22,974 bases of DNA, taken from Arthrobacter sp. ov118 (GTDB lineage Bacteria; Actinomycetota; Actinomycetes; Actinomycetales; Micrococcaceae). The translations under genes and the position numbers were made by a program. The stretch spans positions 1-22,974 of the forward strand of contig NZ_FPAY01000018.1 of NCBI RefSeq assembly GCF_900116495.1, in the 5' to 3' direction. The notes below the pieces were generated by a model, which worked only from the letters and a program-made list of their open reading frames with translations, had not been told where the DNA came from and made no database searches. Shown in pieces: positions 1-7,827 of this stretch (positions within the stretch are counted from its first letter, which is position 1; each line of letters begins with the position of its first letter).

Positions 1-212
<212 letters not shown>

Positions 213-426
213 CACACACCCACCCCGCGAACGGACCCTTCAAAAGCCGTTCGCACCCAAAGGGGCGGGTACAAAGAAACAAGACTGCTTGCGTCCACTA
301 TGTGGTTCCCAAACAACAAACCCCCACAAGGGCACTGTTGCACAGGAACCAAACCACAACCGAATAACGTGTTGTAACACCACAGATTTCCCCGCCACAC
401 CCCAGGGTGCCGGCGGCGGAGCAAGG
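213..426 (+). other. 23S-5S intergenic spacer with processing-type inverted repeats
   Basis: This 214-nt spacer of the rrn operon has no gene. It is richer in A and C than the flanking rRNA. It contains an imperfect inverted repeat (TGTGGTTCC at 301-309 against GGAACCAAACCACA at 345-358) and a short perfect one (GTGTT at 369-373, AACAC at 376-380). Structures of this kind commonly serve as processing stems in the precursor transcript, but that role is inferred here. Open frames crossing the spacer have no ribosome binding site or domain and are not genes. Confidence 0.6.
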
Positions 427-546
427 GTTACGGCGGTCATAGCGCGGGGGAAACGCCCGGTCCCATTCCGAACCCGGAAGCTAAGACCCGCAGCGCCGAT
501 GGTACTGCACCCGGGAGGGTGTGGGAGAGTAGGTCACCGCCGGAAC
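427..546 (+). rRNA. rrf: 5S ribosomal RNA
   Basis: A complete 5S rRNA of about 118-120 nt. The 5' strand TTACGGCGGT (428-437) pairs with the 3' strand ACCGCCGGAA (536-545) with one mismatch, forming helix I. The internal conserved segments CCCATTCCGAACCCGGAAG and GGGAGAGTAGGTC are present. Ends are accurate to a few nucleotides. It is the last RNA of the rrn operon; no tRNA gene is seen after it, and a hairpin begins 14 nt downstream. Confidence 0.95.
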
Positions 547-559
547 ACCATTCAGGTCG

Positions 560-587
560 AGGACCCCAACCACCAGGTTGGGGTCCT
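560..587 (+). terminator. Hairpin after 5S, probable rrn terminator
   Basis: A perfect 12-bp stem (AGGACCCCAACC at 560-571, GGTTGGGGTCCT at 576-587) with a 4-nt loop ACCA. It is not followed by a strong U tract (CCCGCATTT), as is common for terminators in high-GC actinobacteria. Its position directly after 5S supports termination of the rRNA transcript. Confidence 0.8.
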
Positions 588-842
588 CCCGCATTTAACC
601 ATTAGGTGCGCCCGTGTAGACGGGCCGGGGGCGTGGCCACGGCTGAGAAGCGTCGCCCGGACGGCCCAAACTCCGGCAGAACCGCCCGTGACGGAACGCG
701 CTTCAAGCGGAGCGCTGTAGCCGCGGCTGAAGCGCCGTCCGCTCTAGGCGCAATTTGACCTCGATCGGCGGCGATTCCGGTGATTTTCCCCAAAAAACGC
801 CGAAAACACGCGGAATTTGCCACCTCGGCCGCGCCAAGCTGG
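588..842. other. Gene-free region between rrn operon and HU gene
   Basis: About 255 nt with no convincing gene. Short open frames exist on both strands but lack plausible ribosome binding sites and recognisable protein character. The G/C-rich first half gives way to a more A/T-rich tract (about 778-815, including a CCCCAAAAAACG run). Most likely it holds upstream control sequence for the HU gene. Confidence 0.5.
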
Positions 843-848
843 TAAGTT
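843..848 (+). promoter_or_regulatory. Possible extended -10 promoter element for the HU gene
   Basis: TAAGTT at 843-848 is preceded by TGG (840-842), giving an extended -10 pattern (TGn before the hexamer). A -35-like TTGCCA lies at 817-822, but the 20-nt spacer is long, so the extended -10 would have to carry the promoter. Transcription would start near 855, leaving a leader of about 62 nt before the HU start codon. This is motif matching only. Confidence 0.35.
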
Positions 849-916
849 TTCGAACAGTGGCTTGTACGCATGCCGTGTGCAGGCTCCAGAAATCATGACC
901 GTCCAGGAGGACATAA

Positions 917-1204
917 ATGGCTAAGAACCGTAGTGAACTTGTTGCAGAGGTAGCAGGCAAGGCCGGCACCAGCCAGGCAGCGGTCAACTCCGTGCTCGAC
1001 GCACTGTTCGAGGTCTTCGAGACCTCTGTCGCCGCGGGCGAGAAGATCACCATCCCGGGCTGGCTCGCCGTCGAGCGCACCGACCGTGCAGCTCGCACCG
1101 GCCGCAACCCCCAGACCGGCGAAACCATCCAGATCGCCGCTGGCCACAGCGTCAAGCTGACCGCCGGCTCCAAGCTGAAGGCTGCAGTCTCCAAGAAGAA
1201 GTAG
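917..1204 (+). CDS. HU-family nucleoid-associated DNA-binding protein
   Basis: A 95-aa protein of the HU/IHF family, which binds DNA as a dimer, bends it and compacts the nucleoid. The start is fixed by an excellent ribosome binding site AGGAGG at 905-910, six bases before the ATG. The N-terminal helical half (residues 1-45, beginning MAKNRSELVAEVA) is the dimerisation body. The DNA-binding arm carries RTGRNPQTGETI (about residues 58-69), which matches the family signature. It ends in SKKK, a short basic tail, and lacks the long lysine/alanine-rich extension of mycobacterial HupB. It is monocistronic: a promoter candidate lies upstream and a strong terminator begins 18 nt after the stop. Identification is secure; choosing among HU paralogues (hupA/hupB naming) is not possible from sequence alone. 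Confidence 0.96.
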   Translation: MAKNRSELVAEVAGKAGTSQAAVNSVLDALFEVFETSVAAGEKITIPGWLAVERTDRAARTGRNPQTGETIQIAAGHSVKLTAGSKLKAAVSKKK

Positions 1205-1221
1205 TCTTCTTCCCAGGCTTA

Positions 1222-1257
1222 AAAAGGAGCGGCAACCTTCGGGTTGCCGCTCCTTTT
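1222..1257 (+). terminator. Strong intrinsic terminator of the HU gene
   Basis: A perfect 16-bp stem (1222-1237 with 1242-1257) closed by a stable TTCG tetraloop (1238-1241). The arms begin with AAAA and end with TTTT, so the hairpin contains its own U-rich 3' side. It lies 18 nt after the HU stop codon and could also act on the opposite strand. Confidence 0.92.
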
Positions 1258-1293
1258 GAGTTCCGCCACCCATCCGCAAAAGGACCGAACACG

Positions 1294-3525
1294 GTGGCTG
1301 CCCGGCCAGGGGTCCTGCGCCGATTCGCTGCGCAGAGCAGCGTAGCGGACAATGGAGGTGTGCCTTCAGCAGTAAATCCCACCCCCTCAACCGCAGCGCC
1401 TGCTCCTTCCGGGGACCCACGCGGCCCAGGCGAAGGTCCCGGCGGAGTAGGCCGGCCATGGCTGTTTGCCGGCCTGGCCGCGTTGTTCGTGGGACTGGTA
1501 GCGGCCCTCATCTTTTCCGGTGCGGCGGCTGCACGCGAGGTCTCCGATCCTGGTGCACTGGTGCGCTGGGGACTGCCGGTGAGCAAGGCGATCCACAACG
1601 TCGCCGTGGCCACTGTGATCGGCGGGCTGATTTTCGCCGTCGGCATCCTCCCGCGGAACAGGAGCGGCTCCCGCGCCAAGGAGCCGGACGCCCCGGAACA
1701 TCCGGCGTTCGCCCGGGCGCTGGCCGGGGCGGCGGCGGCGGGCGCCGTCTGGACCCTCTCCGCGATTGCCGTGCTTGTCCTGGGCTACGCGGACATCGCC
1801 GGTCAGGCCCTTTCCGGGGACCCCGAATTCACCCGCTCCCTGGTGTACTTCATGACGGACCTGGAAACGGGACGTGCCTGGCTCGCCGTCGTGATCATCG
1901 CCGCCGTCGTCACCACGGCACTCTTCGGGGTTCGCTCCCGCGGCGGGCTGGCCTTGACGCTGCTCCTGTCGCTGATCGGGTTGGTACCCGCCGCGCTGAT
2001 CGGACACTCGTCAAGCTCCAGTGACCACGAGGGCGCCATCAACTCGCTCGGCCTGCACCTGGTGGGCGTATCGGCCTGGGTCGGTGGCATCATCATGCTG
2101 GCGCTCCTCTCCGGTGTACTCGGCGGCTCCGGCAGAGGCGCCCGCGGCCGCACCCCGGGGACCGCCGACATCACCGAGCCGACTCTCCGGAGGTTTTCAG
2201 CCCTTGCAGGCTTTGCCTTCTTCCTCGTGTTCGCGTCCGGCGTGGTCAATGCCAGTATCCGCCTCACCACGTGGAACGAGCTCTTCGGGTCGGCCTACGG
2301 TCAGCTCATCCTGGCCAAGACGGCAGCGGTACTGGTGCTGGGCGGCATTGGGCTCATGCACCGCCGCTGGGTGATCCCGCAGCTGGGCAACCGCGCGATG
2401 GCCCGGTCCGCCCGGGGCGTGCTGTGGCAACTGGTGATCGTGGAGCTGATCATCATGGGGGCGACGTCGGGGATCGCTGTGGCGCTGGGACGCTCCGCTC
2501 CCCCGCAGCCCACCACCTTCGCGCCCGAGGCGTCGCCTGCCTTCATCCTCTCAGGCTACGAACTGCCGCCGGAACTGACGCCGGCCCGGTGGCTCACGGA
2601 GTGGCGGCTCGACTGGCTCTGGGTCGCCGTCGTGCTCTTTGGCCTCGTGTCCTACGCCCTGGGTGTCCACAAGGTGCGACAGCGGGGCGACTCGTGGCCC
2701 TGGTTCCGGACGGTCAACTGGGTGATCGGACTCCTGGTCCTCACATACGTGACGTCGGGACCGCCGTCGGTCTATGGCCGCGTGATGTTCTCCGCGCACA
2801 TGGTGGACCACATGGCCCTGACCATGGTGGCCCCCATCTTCCTGGTCCTCGGCGCCCCCGTGACGCTGGCTCTCCGGGCACTCACGCCACGGCGTGACAG
2901 CTCCCGCGGGCCGCGTGAATGGCTGCTGATCTTCATCCACTCGAAGTTCTCGCAACTGGTGACGCACCCGCTGTTCGCAGCTGCCAACTTCGCCGGCTCC
3001 ATCGTGCTCTTCTACTACTCGGACGCGTTCGGCTACGCCATGCGGGACCACGTGGGCCACGAGCTCATGAACCTGCACTTCGCCCTCACCGGCTACATCT
3101 TTGTGCTGACCATGATCGGCACCGACCCGTTGCCGCGTCGGGCACCGTATCCCATGCGGTTGCTGCTCCTGCTGGCCACCATGGGTTTCCACGCGTTCTT
3201 CGGCGTCGCCATCATGGGCGGCACCGGGCTGCTGGCCGCCGACTACTTCGGCAACCTCGGCCGGACGTGGGGCGGCTCCGCACTGCTGGACCAGCAAATG
3301 GGCGGGGCCGTGGCCTGGGGGATCGGCGAAGTGCCCACGCTGCTGGTGGCGATCGGCGTCGCGATCATGTGGTCCCGCTCCGACGACCGAGAGTCCAAAC
3401 GCACGGACCGGGCCGCCGATCGGAATAACGACGCCGATCTGACTGCTTACAACGATATGTTTGCCAAGCTGGCCGAGCGCGATGCCAGGCTTGCCGAACG
3501 CAATTCAAAGCTGGAAGGACGCTGA
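1294..3525 (+). CDS. CopD-CtaG fusion: copper/cytochrome oxidase assembly membrane protein
   Basis: A 743-aa polytopic membrane protein with two fused families. Residues ~95-400 resemble CopD copper-resistance proteins: several membrane helices and the segment GLHLVGVSAWVGG at 253-265. Residues ~435-695 resemble Caa3-type CtaG: SAHMVDHMALT at 500-510 with H502 and H506, further histidines at H589 and H595, and GTDPLPRR at 609-616. CtaG proteins help assemble the copper centre of cytochrome c oxidase; CopD domains are linked to copper uptake. The GTG start at 1294 is chosen because AAAAGGA (1278-1284) lies 9 nt upstream. A GTG at 1360 would drop a 22-residue lead but has only a badly spaced GGAGG. 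The first ~55 residues are Pro/Gly/Ala-rich and probably cytoplasmic. The C-terminal tail (~695-743) is highly charged. The stop codon overlaps the next start (TGATG), indicating translational coupling. Confidence 0.9.
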   Translation: MAARPGVLRRFAAQSSVADNGGVPSAVNPTPSTAAPAPSGDPRGPGEGPGGVGRPWLFAGLAALFVGLVAALIFSGAAAAREVSDPGALVRWGLPVSKAIHNVAVATVIGGLIFAVGILPRNRSGSRAKEPDAPEHPAFARALAGAAAAGAVWTLSAIAVLVLGYADIAGQALSGDPEFTRSLVYFMTDLETGRAWLAVVIIAAVVTTALFGVRSRGGLALTLLLSLIGLVPAALIGHSSSSSDHEGAINSLGLHLVGVSAWVGGIIMLALLSGVLGGSGRGARGRTPGTADITEPTLRRFSALAGFAFFLVFASGVVNASIRLTTWNELFGSAYGQLILAKTAAVLVLGGIGLMHRRWVIPQLGNRAMARSARGVLWQLVIVELIIMGATSGIAVALGRSAPPQPTTFAPEASPAFILSGYELPPELTPARWLTEWRLDWLWVAVVLFGLVSYALGVHKVRQRGDSWPWFRTVNWVIGLLVLTYVTSGPPSVYGRVMFSAHMVDHMALTMVAPIFLVLGAPVTLALRALTPRRDSSRGPREWLLIFIHSKFSQLVTHPLFAAANFAGSIVLFYYSDAFGYAMRDHVGHELMNLHFALTGYIFVLTMIGTDPLPRRAPYPMRLLLLLATMGFHAFFGVAIMGGTGLLAADYFGNLGRTWGGSALLDQQMGGAVAWGIGEVPTLLVAIGVAIMWSRSDDRESKRTDRAADRNNDADLTAYNDMFAKLAERDARLAERNSKLEGR

Positions 3526-5483
3526 TGACCGAAACCGTACGCACCCACCTCCGGGTCCGGGCCTCCGAGCTGGTGGGCCGTAACTGGCTGAACACCGGCG
3601 GCAAGTCCCTGGACCTCGAAGCCCTGCGCGGCAAGATCGTCCTGCTGGACTTCTGGACGTTCTGCTGCATCAACTGCCTGCACGTCCTGGACGAACTCCG
3701 TCCGCTCGAGCAGCAGTACTCCGACGTCCTCGTCACCGTGGGCGTGCATTCGCCCAAGTTCGAGCACGAGGCCGATCCCGTGGCGCTGGCGGCCGCCGTC
3801 GAACGCTACGAGATCCGCCACCCGGTCCTGGACGACCCGGAGCTGGACACCTGGAAGGCTTACACGGCCCGCGCCTGGCCCACCCTGGTGGTCATCGACC
3901 CCGAGGGCTACATCGTGGCGCACCTCTCCGGCGAGGGCCACGCCGACGGCCTCGCCGTGCTGATACCCGAACTCATCGCCGAACACGAGGCCAAGGGCAC
4001 CCTGCACCGCGGTGACGGACCCTACGTGGCACCGGAACCGACGTCGGGCACCCTGCGTTTCCCGGGCAAGGCCCTGTTCCTGCCCGCCGGCCGCGGCGTC
4101 GGAACCGCTGAGGGCGGTTCCTGGCTGGTCACCGACACCGGCCATCACCGGCTCGTGGAGCTTTCCACCGACTTTCAGACGGTAGTCGCCACGTACGGCT
4201 CCGGCGGGAAGGGCCACGCCGACGGCAACGCCGCCACGGCCCGGTTCAACGAGCCCCAGGGCCTGGTGCTGCTGCCGGAGGACGTCGCTGCGGACGCCGG
4301 CTACGACGTCGTGATTGCCGACTCGGTGAACCATCGGCTCCGGGGCCTGTCCCTCGCTGACGGAAGTGTCCGCACCCTGGCGGGCAACGGCGTGCAGCGG
4401 CTCCTGGAAACGGGCCCGGCCCGTGTGGACGAGGAAGGCGCCGCCTACGGTACCCGGCTCGAGGCGGATCCGCTTACGGTGTCGCTGAGTTCGCCGTGGG
4501 ATGTCGTCTGGTCCACCAAACTCAACGCCGTGGTGGTGGCGATGGCTGGGGTGCACCAGATCTTCAGTTTCGAGCCGACGTCCGGGGCAGTAAAGATCAT
4601 CGCCGGCAACGGCCTCGAAGGGCTCCTGGACGGCCCGGCCGCTGAAGCTTGGTTCGCCCAGTCCTCCGGCCTCGCCGAAGACGCTGACGGCAACATCTGG
4701 GTGGCTGACTCCGAGACCTCCGCCCTGCGCAAACTGGCAATCGACGACGCCGGCAGCATCACCGTCGAGTCGGCCGTGGGCAAGGGCCTGTTCGACTTCG
4801 GCTTCCGCGACGGCCCCGCCGCAGAGGCGCGGCTGCAGCACCCGCTCGGCGTGACGGTGCTTCCTGACGGCTCGGTGGCCATCGCGGACACCTACAACGG
4901 CGCCGTCCGCCGCTACGATCCCGCAACGGGCACGGTCTCCACGCTGGCGCGCGGACTGTCCGAGCCCTCGGACGTGATTGTGGATCACACCCAAGTCGCC
5001 GGATCCGAGCCGTTGCTGGTGGTGGTCGAGGCCAACAAGCACCAGTTGGTGTACGTGCCCATCCCGAAGGAAGCCCAGCAGGTGGACGAGGGCGCGGCGC
5101 AGACTCACCGGCCCAAGAGCCCCGTGGCTCCCGGGCCGCTCGAACTGGCGGTGCGCTTCACGGCGCCCACCGGTCAGAAGCTGGACGACCGCTGGGGCGA
5201 TCCCACCCAGTTGAAGATCTCGTCCACACCGCCCGAACTGCTGGTCTCCGGCGGCGGGACGTCCGTGGGGCTCCTCCGCACCCTGGAGCTTTCCTCGGAC
5301 GTTCCCGAAGGCGTCCTGCACATTACCGCCCGCGCGGCGGCGTGCGACGGACCCGAAGACGCCGACGGCGAGATCCCGGACCACGCGGCCTGCCACCTGT
5401 ATCAGCAGGACTGGGGCATCCCGGTCCTCCTGCAGGCCGACGGCGACACCGAGCTGGTCTTGGACCTCCGCGGAATGGACTGA
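3525..5483 (+). CDS. Thioredoxin-like/NHL-repeat protein (NHLRC2-like)
   Basis: A 652-aa protein. Residues ~15-160 form a thioredoxin/TlpA-like domain: LLDFWTFCCINCLH contains a CxxC pair (C48-I-N-C51) after an extra cysteine, C47, and ARAWPTLVVIDPEG is the typical cis-Pro strand region. Residues ~165-500 hold repeated NHL beta-propeller units, for example VTDTGHHRLVELS, NEPQGLVLLPED, IADSVNHRLRGL, VADSETSALRKL and IADTYNGAVRRY. Residues ~525-652 look like a beta-sandwich. This order and the CCINC motif match the NHLRC2 family, whose biochemical function is poorly defined. There is no N-terminal signal peptide or membrane segment, so a cytoplasmic location is expected. The ATG overlaps the stop of the CopD-CtaG gene by one base, so both are made from one message. 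A thiol-redox or copper-handling link with CtaG is inferred from that coupling only. Confidence 0.9.
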   Translation: MTETVRTHLRVRASELVGRNWLNTGGKSLDLEALRGKIVLLDFWTFCCINCLHVLDELRPLEQQYSDVLVTVGVHSPKFEHEADPVALAAAVERYEIRHPVLDDPELDTWKAYTARAWPTLVVIDPEGYIVAHLSGEGHADGLAVLIPELIAEHEAKGTLHRGDGPYVAPEPTSGTLRFPGKALFLPAGRGVGTAEGGSWLVTDTGHHRLVELSTDFQTVVATYGSGGKGHADGNAATARFNEPQGLVLLPEDVAADAGYDVVIADSVNHRLRGLSLADGSVRTLAGNGVQRLLETGPARVDEEGAAYGTRLEADPLTVSLSSPWDVVWSTKLNAVVVAMAGVHQIFSFEPTSGAVKIIAGNGLEGLLDGPAAEAWFAQSSGLAEDADGNIWVADSETSALRKLAIDDAGSITVESAVGKGLFDFGFRDGPAAEARLQHPLGVTVLPDGSVAIADTYNGAVRRYDPATGTVSTLARGLSEPSDVIVDHTQVAGSEPLLVVVEANKHQLVYVPIPKEAQQVDEGAAQTHRPKSPVAPGPLELAVRFTAPTGQKLDDRWGDPTQLKISSTPPELLVSGGGTSVGLLRTLELSSDVPEGVLHITARAAACDGPEDADGEIPDHAACHLYQQDWGIPVLLQADGDTELVLDLRGMD

Positions 5484-5513
5484 CCCCCGCCTGGGGCTGA
5501 CCCTGAGTTTGAG

Positions 5514-5560
5514 CAAAAGGCTGCTGTCCGTGACCCGTCGTCACGGACAGCAGCCTTTTG
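5514..5560 (+). terminator. Strong intrinsic terminator of the CtaG/NHL operon
   Basis: A perfect 21-bp stem (5514-5534 with 5540-5560) around a 5-nt loop CCGTC. The outer arms are CAAAAGG and CCTTTTG, giving a U-rich 3' side. It starts 31 nt after the NHL protein stop and marks the end of the two-gene unit. Confidence 0.93.
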
Positions 5561-5676
5561 GCTTAATCCCGGTCCGGTAGCGCCGAGATCCCGGCGGCCC
5601 GAGGGTCTGAAGGCGCCCAGAATCTGCCTGACGTGACACCGCGCTGTCCACATAGCGTGCCGCCCAGGTACCGCGG

Positions 5677-5700
5677 ACCACGTTTGCAGGGCAACGTGGT
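5677..5700. promoter_or_regulatory. Operator-like inverted repeat just before the AbiEi/DUF559 gene
   Basis: ACCACGTT (5677-5684) is repeated inverted as AACGTGGT (5693-5700), separated by 8 nt. The right arm ends 5 nt before the ATG at 5706, in the place where a ribosome binding site would sit, and no clear Shine-Dalgarno is present. This geometry suits a protein-binding operator or an RNA hairpin masking the start. Autoregulation by the encoded wing-helix domain is inferred, not shown. Confidence 0.5.
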
Positions 5701-5705
5701 AGCCC

Positions 5706-6533
5706 ATGGACGTCGTGAAGGCCCTGAACATTTGCGGAGGAGCCGCGAGACGGCCGTCTCTCGCCCGCTTGGGTATTGACGACGCCGCCCTCCGACGTGC
5801 CGTACGCTCCGGAGCAGTCCAGCAACCGGGTCGCGGGCTGTACACGCTCCCGACGGCGGTGCCAGACGACGTCGCGCTGCTGCAGCGCAGGCAACTTCTC
5901 ACGTGTGTGAGCGCGGCCCCCTTCTACCGGCTTTGGGCTTTGGAGCAGAACGGGCCCAGGCATGTATACCACCGCCGCGGGGGCGCCGCCGACGCTGGCT
6001 TGGGGCATGGCGGACTGCTGTTCGAGCCGCACCCGCACCGGCCGGTTGCAGCCTTGGGCGATGTCCTTATCCATGCATTGCGTTGCCTGCCGTTCCGGGA
6101 ATCCCTGGTCATGGTGGAGTGCGCCGTCGGCAGGGGCGACATGACAGTGGATTTCTTACGACGGCGGCTGCCCGGGTCGCGCAACGGCCAGGCCCGGGAG
6201 GTCCTGAAATGGGTGGACCGTGGCGCTGAGTCGCTGCTCGAGACCCTGGCACGGACCGCCTTCCGGCAGGCGGGCATCAGGGTCGAGACACAGGTACACA
6301 TCGACAGCGTCGGGTACGTGGATATGCTGCTGGAGGGCAGGCTGATCGTGGAGCTCGACGGACGTCCCCACGGCGACTGGGCCCAGGTAAAGAAGGACCA
6401 GCGACGCAACAACCGCTCCGTCGTCCAGGGCTACCTGGTACTCCGTTACTACTACGTCGACGTCGTCCACCGTCCGGCCGCCATGGTGGCCGAGGTCTTG
6501 GCCGTCCTTGCTGGCCTGCAGGGGCCCCTGTAA
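5706..6533 (+). CDS. AbiEi-like N-terminal wHTH / DUF559-type nuclease-fold protein
   Basis: A 275-aa protein of a type scattered singly through actinobacterial genomes. Residues ~1-50 (RLGIDDAALRRAVRSG followed by GRGLYTL) resemble the winged-helix domain of AbiEi-type antitoxins. Residues ~170-275 resemble the DUF559/very-short-patch-repair endonuclease fold: ESLLET at 175-180, then YVDMLLEGRLIVELDG with D206, E216 and D218 as candidate metal ligands, DQRRNN at 231-236 and GYLVLRYYYVDV at 242-253. No membrane or signal segment is seen. No toxin gene adjoins it: the upstream operon is closed by a terminator and the next gene is convergent. The start was chosen at the first ATG; there is no strong ribosome binding site, and an inverted repeat occupies the leader. 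Nuclease activity and regulatory role are both inferred. Confidence 0.82.
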   Translation: MDVVKALNICGGAARRPSLARLGIDDAALRRAVRSGAVQQPGRGLYTLPTAVPDDVALLQRRQLLTCVSAAPFYRLWALEQNGPRHVYHRRGGAADAGLGHGGLLFEPHPHRPVAALGDVLIHALRCLPFRESLVMVECAVGRGDMTVDFLRRRLPGSRNGQAREVLKWVDRGAESLLETLARTAFRQAGIRVETQVHIDSVGYVDMLLEGRLIVELDGRPHGDWAQVKKDQRRNNRSVVQGYLVLRYYYVDVVHRPAAMVAEVLAVLAGLQGPL

Positions 6534-6707
6534 GCGAAGAGTGCCCGCCCGGCGTTGACCCGGGGTAGGCGTGGCACGGCAGGCAGGTTTTCGGGCGCCG
6601 CAGGAGAATCAATCCGCGGCTTTCCGTGGGCGCCGGGTTCTCGCAGGTCCCAAGGTCTGCCCTGCGTGACGGGAAGAGACCAACTGGTGTGGTGCAGTCC
6701 GGGGTTT

Positions 6708-7700
6708 TTAGTAATTCAGCTGCGGCGTGAGCCTGACGGTGTCGCCGTCGATGTCCAGCCGGGTGGTGAAGCTGAAATCGTGCACAGCGTTGACGTTCGT
6801 GACGGCGCCAGTGAACAGATCCACTTGGCGAGCCTTTATCCGCGCCTTGCCGTCCAGGGGCGCCACCACCCAGCGGCCGCCGAACGGTTCAATGCTGACA
6901 GCCGGGTAGTCGGTGATGCTCCAGTCGATGGTCCCGTCCATCACCCGGTTGTTGGTGGCGTGGTAGAACGGGCAGTCAGGCTGCAGCTTCTGTTGTTTGT
7001 CGGCCTTGTCGGCGCAGGAATCCAAGAACTCCTTGACTTTGCCGCTCACGGCTTCCTTCAAGGCACCTGTGGCCTCGGTCAGCAGGTTCAGCGAGGCCGG
7101 GCGCGCGTCCCCGCTGGCGACGGTGGCCCGGGTAGGCGGGGCCGAGAAGTACTGGCCGTTGAGGGCGGCCTCGTACTCGCCCGGGTAGAAGACTGCGAAG
7201 GAGTTGCGGCCATTGGGCATGTTTACCGGCACACCGTTGACGGTGGCCTCGCTGGAGTTCACTACGGTGACGTCCAGGACAGGCAGTGCAGCGGGGACGA
7301 AGGACCATTTGTGGAAGAACAGCCACTCGGTGCCGGAGCGCTCCAGCAGGAACTCGGTCCGCAGCTGGTTGCCGTCGATGTTGTAGTCCACGGGAACCAT
7401 GGCCTGGTTGGTGCCGCGGTCTTCTGCCTCGCCGATCTTGACGTCGGAAATGCGTGCCGCCGCCGTTTGCAGGGCCGTTCCATCGAGCATTGCGGGGTTG
7501 CTTTGGGGCACGGAGGCACGCAGCAGGCCCAGTGCTTTTTCGCCTTCCCCCTTTTGCAGGGCGCTGAGATACTCGCGGACCGGCTGCTGGGGTCCGGCAA
7601 TGGAGCCGTTAACCAGAATGATCGTCACGATCGCTGCGGCCACGGCAAGCATCAGTCCCAGCAGCCACACTGCTGCGATTTTGACCGATGCCTGACTCAT
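6708..7700 (-). CDS. Membrane-anchored hypothetical protein, distantly TcaA-like
   Basis: A 330-aa protein I do not firmly recognise. The chosen ATG at 7700 gives a short cytoplasmic lead (MSQASVK) and one hydrophobic segment (~8-33: AAVWLLGLMLAVAAAIVTIILV), with the remainder predicted outside the membrane. The following PVREYLSALQKGEGEKALGLL is typical of NTF2-like or DUF4878-type extracellular domains. Later VNGVPVNMPNGRNSFAVFYPGEYEA resembles the repeated small domains of TcaA-type envelope proteins. Two cysteines (in DSCADK and PDCPFYH) could form a disulfide. The frame remains open upstream to 7961, but that part runs over the HerA-like gene and lacks protein character. No good Shine-Dalgarno precedes the ATG; a GTG two codons earlier is an alternative. 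It lies 127 nt downstream of the HerA-like gene on the same strand. Confidence 0.75.
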   Translation of the reverse strand: MSQASVKIAAVWLLGLMLAVAAAIVTIILVNGSIAGPQQPVREYLSALQKGEGEKALGLLRASVPQSNPAMLDGTALQTAAARISDVKIGEAEDRGTNQAMVPVDYNIDGNQLRTEFLLERSGTEWLFFHKWSFVPAALPVLDVTVVNSSEATVNGVPVNMPNGRNSFAVFYPGEYEAALNGQYFSAPPTRATVASGDARPASLNLLTEATGALKEAVSGKVKEFLDSCADKADKQQKLQPDCPFYHATNNRVMDGTIDWSITDYPAVSIEPFGGRWVVAPLDGKARIKARQVDLFTGAVTNVNAVHDFSFTTRLDIDGDTVRLTPQLNY

Positions 7701-7827
7701 TTGCACGGTTCTTACGTTACCTGCACCCCACAGGAATCCCTGTCTCGCGGTCCGCAACTGTGACGGGGAGCATCGCTCGGGTGGCATGGCGGGCCGGGCT
7801 TCGAGGCGGGCGCCGGCGACGGCGATC

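Noticed and set aside
3447..5516. Very long minus-strand open frame (689 codons) opposite the NHL protein gene
   Set aside because: It is the antisense of a well-supported coding gene in a high-GC genome. Its translation is Gly/Val/Arg/His-rich with no domain, and it runs through the terminator.
6555..7763. 402-codon plus-strand open frame opposite the membrane-anchored protein
   Set aside because: No signal, domain or ribosome binding site. The minus-strand frame has a clear membrane segment and sensible composition.
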